Below are positions 5,161-7,213 of a DNA stretch of 7,213 bases, piece after piece. The translations under genes were made by a program, and so were the position numbers. Numbering within the stretch: position 1 is the first letter of the stretch; each line of letters begins with the position of its first letter. This DNA comes from a bacterium (GTDB lineage: Bacteria; Bacteroidota; Ignavibacteria; Kapaibacteriales; UBA2268): positions 1 to 7,213 of the forward strand of contig JANJUO010000208.1 in NCBI GenBank assembly GCA_024710535.1. The letters run 5' to 3'. The notes beneath the pieces were generated by a model. The model saw only the letters and a program-made list of their open reading frames with translations. It made no database searches and was not told the origin of the DNA.

Positions 5161-5504
5161 TTGTTGATTTTCCTTTCGAAATTTCTTTGACTTAATTTTT
5201 GGTCGATTTTATGCATAATTGCCATCATCGGATGACTCAGAATCATTCTTGGACCGGCATATCGCATAATTTCTCGGATATATTCCCGTTCATTACTTCG
5301 ATAACAATGAACGGGACAATCCACGCAAATTGGCTTGTTTTCGCCAAACATACATTTACTAAGTTTTCTATCGGCATAATCAGTGATATTTTTGCATTTT
5401 TCGCATAATCCATTTTTAGAATTATGCTTATCTCTGCAATAAAGTTCTATCATTTTTCTGATAGTTAATTCTTCGCGTTTGATTCTGCCCAGAAATAGAA
5501 ACAT
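5157..5504 (-). CDS. YgbA-like, nitrous oxide-stimulated promoter family protein
   Basis: This is a 115-residue cytosolic protein with no membrane segment. The order RIKREELTIRKMIELYC, then LCEKCKNITDYADRKLSKC, then ENKPICVDCPVHCYRSNERE and MRYAGPRMILSHP, matches the YgbA_NO family, whose E. coli member ygbA is controlled by the nitric oxide sensor NsrR. Seven cysteines (23, 34, 37, 51, 60, 63, 67) with His27 and His66 suggest metal or Fe-S binding, but the molecular role is not established. The family core begins at about residue 7, so the ATG at 5504 fits well. There is no clear ribosome site; the start lies only 6 bases after the thioredoxin stop, which suggests coupling. It overlaps the next gene by 4 bases. 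No NsrR-type operator is evident nearby. Confidence 0.85.
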   Translation of the reverse strand: MFLFLGRIKREELTIRKMIELYCRDKHNSKNGLCEKCKNITDYADRKLSKCMFGENKPICVDCPVHCYRSNEREYIREIMRYAGPRMILSHPMMAIMHKIDQKLSQRNFERKINK

Positions 5505-5510
5505 AATAAA

Positions 5511-5885
5511 TTAGTTTGCAATAATAATTGGCTCAGGCACGCCAAAAATTTCTTTAAAAGCACGCTTGTAGTCTTCTTTTCTCATTGCTCCAACAGACAT
5601 TTGCGGTTTGTCGTTCTTAGGAACAAAAAGAACAGAAGGAATACTACGAATTCCAAAAACCGCCGCAAGTTCTTGCTCTGCCTCTGTATCAATTTTGTAA
5701 ATATCAACTTTTCCTTGATATTCTTTTGCTAATTCTTCCATAATTGGCGACAACATTTTGCAAGGACCGCACCAATCAGCATAAAAATCAATTACAACCG
5801 GATTTTCACCTGTAAAATCCCATTCAGTTTTGTTTTCATAATCGAATACTTTTTTAAGAAAAGTTTCTTTAGTTAGAAATTCCAT
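5511..5885 (-). CDS. trxA: thioredoxin
   Basis: Thioredoxin reduces protein disulfides in the cytosol and is recharged by thioredoxin reductase and NADPH. The 124-residue frame has the active site WCGPCK (Trp38, Cys39, Cys42), the preceding strand VVIDFYAD, the cis-proline in RSIPSVLF (Pro83), and a short C-terminal helix. There is no signal peptide, so it should be cytoplasmic. It is slightly longer than E. coli Trx (about 108), with an N-terminal leader (MEFLTKETFLKKVFDYEN and the segment up to residue 28) shared by thioredoxins of Bacteroidetes. AAGGAG at 5896-5891 stands 5 bases before the ATG, the best ribosome site in the window, so this gene is probably strongly translated. It follows scpB after 68 bases and precedes the YgbA-like gene by 6. 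The symbol is given for the family; several trx paralogues are usual. Confidence 0.93.
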   Translation of the reverse strand: MEFLTKETFLKKVFDYENKTEWDFTGENPVVIDFYADWCGPCKMLSPIMEELAKEYQGKVDIYKIDTEAEQELAAVFGIRSIPSVLFVPKNDKPQMSVGAMRKEDYKRAFKEIFGVPEPIIIAN

Positions 5886-5919
5886 TTTTTCTCCTTTTTA
5901 AAAAATAATTATACAAAAT

Positions 5920-5927
5920 CAAATGTA
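5920..5927 (-). promoter_or_regulatory. possible internal -7 box before thioredoxin
   Basis: The 68-base gap between scpB and the thioredoxin gene carries TACATTTG on the minus strand (5927-5920), an exact TAnnTTTG match, and just after it TATAAT (5913-5908). A start near 5913 would leave a leader of about 28 bases. No -33 box is seen. This is the largest gap within the cluster, so a separate promoter for the last three genes is reasonable. Confidence 0.35.
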
Positions 5928-5953
5928 TTGACGATGTATGAAAAACTATATTG

Positions 5954-6754
5954 CTATTCAGTAATATTTTTTGAAAATATTTTTGGAATTTCGTTATTTT
6001 CTGAAATTTCAAAGTTTGCAATATTATTTTCTTTGATTATTTCCAAGTCGTTATCATCAGTAACTGTAATAGTAATTAGTGATTCTGGCTCTGGCATAAA
6101 TGCAGAACTTTCGGCAAGCTCTTCAAGTTCGGTTAATTTTGGCAAATCTTGCAATGTATTCAATCCAAAAACTCTTAAAAACTCCTGAGTGGTTGCGTAA
6201 AGAAGTGGTTTGCCAAGAGCCTCGCTTCTTCCAGCAATTTTAATTAAATTCTTCTCAATTAGAGAATTTACGATTTCGTTGGAATTGACTCCACGAATAG
6301 CTTCAACTTCCGGCTTGGAAATTGGCTGTTTGTATGCAATAATTGCCAAAACTTCAAGCGTTGCTTGAGAAAGCCGGCGTTTAGTTTTGGATTTTACAAA
6401 TTGATTAATCAATTCGCCATATTCATTGCGTGTGGCATATTGATAACCTCCGGCAAATCTGACAATCTTGAATGGGCGAAAAGTTTGCTGTAATTCAATA
6501 TTAATTTCATCAATCAATTCATTGAAATATTTTTTCATATTGTCAGATGATAAATTAATTCCATCTGTTAGATTGGATTTGTCCTCTTCATTTTTCGAGC
6601 TTTTATTCTTGAAAAATGCATCATTGCTAATCAGAATATTATACAAACTATCCGGAGTAACTGTATCATCTGATGAAAAAATCAGTGCTTCCAGAGTTGC
6701 TTTTTGCTCATCTTTGCTAAAAGTAAGGAATTTCGGTAAAAATATATTATCCAT
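5954..6754 (-). CDS. scpB: segregation and condensation protein ScpB
   Basis: ScpB is the winged-helix (KITE) subunit that binds ScpA and, with SMC, forms the bacterial condensin that organises and separates chromosomes. The core is clear: RRLSQATLEVLAIIAYKQPI (127-146), then SKPEVEAIRGVNSNEIVNSL and GRSEALGKPLLYATTQEFLR (175-194) leading into FGLNTLQDLP. The N-terminal winged helix spans about residues 12-110 (KATLEALIFSSDD, then FRPFKIVRFAGGYQYATR). At 266 residues it is longer than the usual 180-220. The surplus is a Lys/Asn/Ser-rich insert at about 45-72 and an acidic tail from about 209 to the end. The ATG at 6754 begins 8 bases after the scpA stop; the gap is G followed by A's, so translation is probably coupled. 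It ends with TAG 68 bases before the thioredoxin gene. Confidence 0.93.
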   Translation of the reverse strand: MDNIFLPKFLTFSKDEQKATLEALIFSSDDTVTPDSLYNILISNDAFFKNKSSKNEEDKSNLTDGINLSSDNMKKYFNELIDEINIELQQTFRPFKIVRFAGGYQYATRNEYGELINQFVKSKTKRRLSQATLEVLAIIAYKQPISKPEVEAIRGVNSNEIVNSLIEKNLIKIAGRSEALGKPLLYATTQEFLRVFGLNTLQDLPKLTELEELAESSAFMPEPESLITITVTDDNDLEIIKENNIANFEISENNEIPKIFSKNITE

Positions 6755-6762
6755 TTTTTTTC

Positions 6763-7213
6763 TTATTCGAAAATTGTCAATTCTTCTTTTAAAGTAATAA
6801 TAATATCATCAAATGTTTCATCTTGATAAATAATTATTGATTGCAATTTTATCATTTCAAGCAGGGCAAGAAATGTAACTACAATATGTTGACGATTTTG
6901 ATTTAATGTAATTTCAAAAAAAGAAATACGTTTTTTAATTTTTAAAGTGTCCAAAATTAATCTGGATTTTTCTTCTGTTGTAATAGGAATAATTTCAACA
7001 ATATGCTGTTGTTCGATTGGTTTCACTCGCTCGGTTACTTTTTTGAATGCTTTTAACAAATCAAAAAGAGTTGCATTTTTGAAATTATTTTCAGTTGCCA
7101 ATTCGTCCTGTTCTGCATCAAATAAATTTCTGTAGTAAGTATATTTCTGGCTTTCGTTTAGATGGCTTAGATTCGACGATGCTTCTTTCATTTGCTTATA
7201 CTCAAGCAAGGGT
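6763..7213 (-). CDS. scpA: segregation and condensation protein ScpA (C-terminal part, cut by window edge)
   Basis: ScpA is the kleisin that bridges the two heads of the SMC dimer and carries ScpB. The frame is open to the window edge, so only the last 150 or so codons are seen and the true start lies outside. The visible part begins in the region LLEYKQMKEASSNLSHLN, the usual kleisin middle segment, followed by a charged linker (EQDELATENNFKN) and NATLFDLLKAFKKVTERV. The C-terminal winged helix that contacts the SMC head is complete: TEEKSRLILDTLKIKKRISF, then HIVVTFLALLEMIKLQSI and the short strand DIIITL. The stop TAA is at 6765-6763, 8 bases before scpB, the normal scpA-scpB order. An in-frame TTG at 7209 is not a start; homology requires sequence upstream. 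Confidence 0.92.
   Translation of the reverse strand, partial: PLLEYKQMKEASSNLSHLNESQKYTYYRNLFDAEQDELATENNFKNATLFDLLKAFKKVTERVKPIEQQHIVEIIPITTEEKSRLILDTLKIKKRISFFEITLNQNRQHIVVTFLALLEMIKLQSIIIYQDETFDDIIITLKEELTIFE

Noticed and set aside
5199..5408. 69-codon plus-strand frame with several His and Phe residues
   Set aside because: It is antisense to the YgbA-like gene, whose cysteine motifs are clearly the real signal.
5928..6188. 86-codon plus-strand frame rich in Ser
   Set aside because: It lies antisense to the end of scpB, and the composition is what the reverse of acidic codons gives.
1..7213. tRNA, rRNA, riboswitch or insertion-sequence transposase
   Set aside because: I looked for cloverleaf ends, GGTTCGA-type T-loops, rRNA-like blocks, long conserved leaders and DDE or Y1 transposase motifs and found none that could be supported.

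Overview
This AT-rich window most likely comes from a low-GC member of the Bacteroidota/FCB group (Bacteroidetes, Ignavibacteria or Kapabacteria-like). Three things suggest this: a thioredoxin of the type common in Bacteroidetes, a small DUF6132-type membrane protein, and matches to the Bacteroidetes promoter consensus (-33 TTTG, -7 TAnnTTTG), of which 625-655 has both boxes at 19 bp spacing. Shine-Dalgarno sites exist before some genes (AAGGAG before the thioredoxin and the antitoxin) but not before others. The lineage is an inference and cannot be fixed from this window.

Layout. Positions 1-887 are very AT-rich and hold two signal-peptide reading frames on the minus strand: the start of a gene cut by the window edge (1-110) and a 46-codon frame (412-552) with its own promoter and ribosome binding site. 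Positions 888-3773 on the plus strand encode a complete pyruvate, phosphate dikinase with lysine-rich extensions at both ends. It is followed by a strong intrinsic terminator (3825-3864) and then by a block of nested palindromes (3866-3954) that can fold into a three-way junction and looks like a small repeat element.

Everything after that is on the minus strand. A toxin-antitoxin-like pair (antitoxin 4440-4712, PIN-domain toxin 4003-4447) has the classical overlapping order, but the toxin is broken by one extra base in a run of nine identical bases. From 7213 down to 4951 lies a compact cluster, scpA (partial) - scpB - thioredoxin - YgbA-like protein - DUF6132 membrane protein, with gaps of 8, 68 and 6 bases and a final 4-base overlap. 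It ends in a hairpin at 4924-4952.

How the genes fit together. ScpA and ScpB are the kleisin and winged-helix partners of SMC in chromosome segregation. The next three genes are cysteine-containing (thioredoxin, a seven-cysteine YgbA-type protein linked to nitrosative stress in E. coli, and a small two-helix membrane protein), which suggests a redox function expressed along with the housekeeping pair. Pyruvate, phosphate dikinase is a central carbon enzyme transcribed alone. I see no new multi-gene system. The best leads are the frameshifted PIN toxin, the lysine tails on the dikinase, the palindromic element and the short secreted reading frame.
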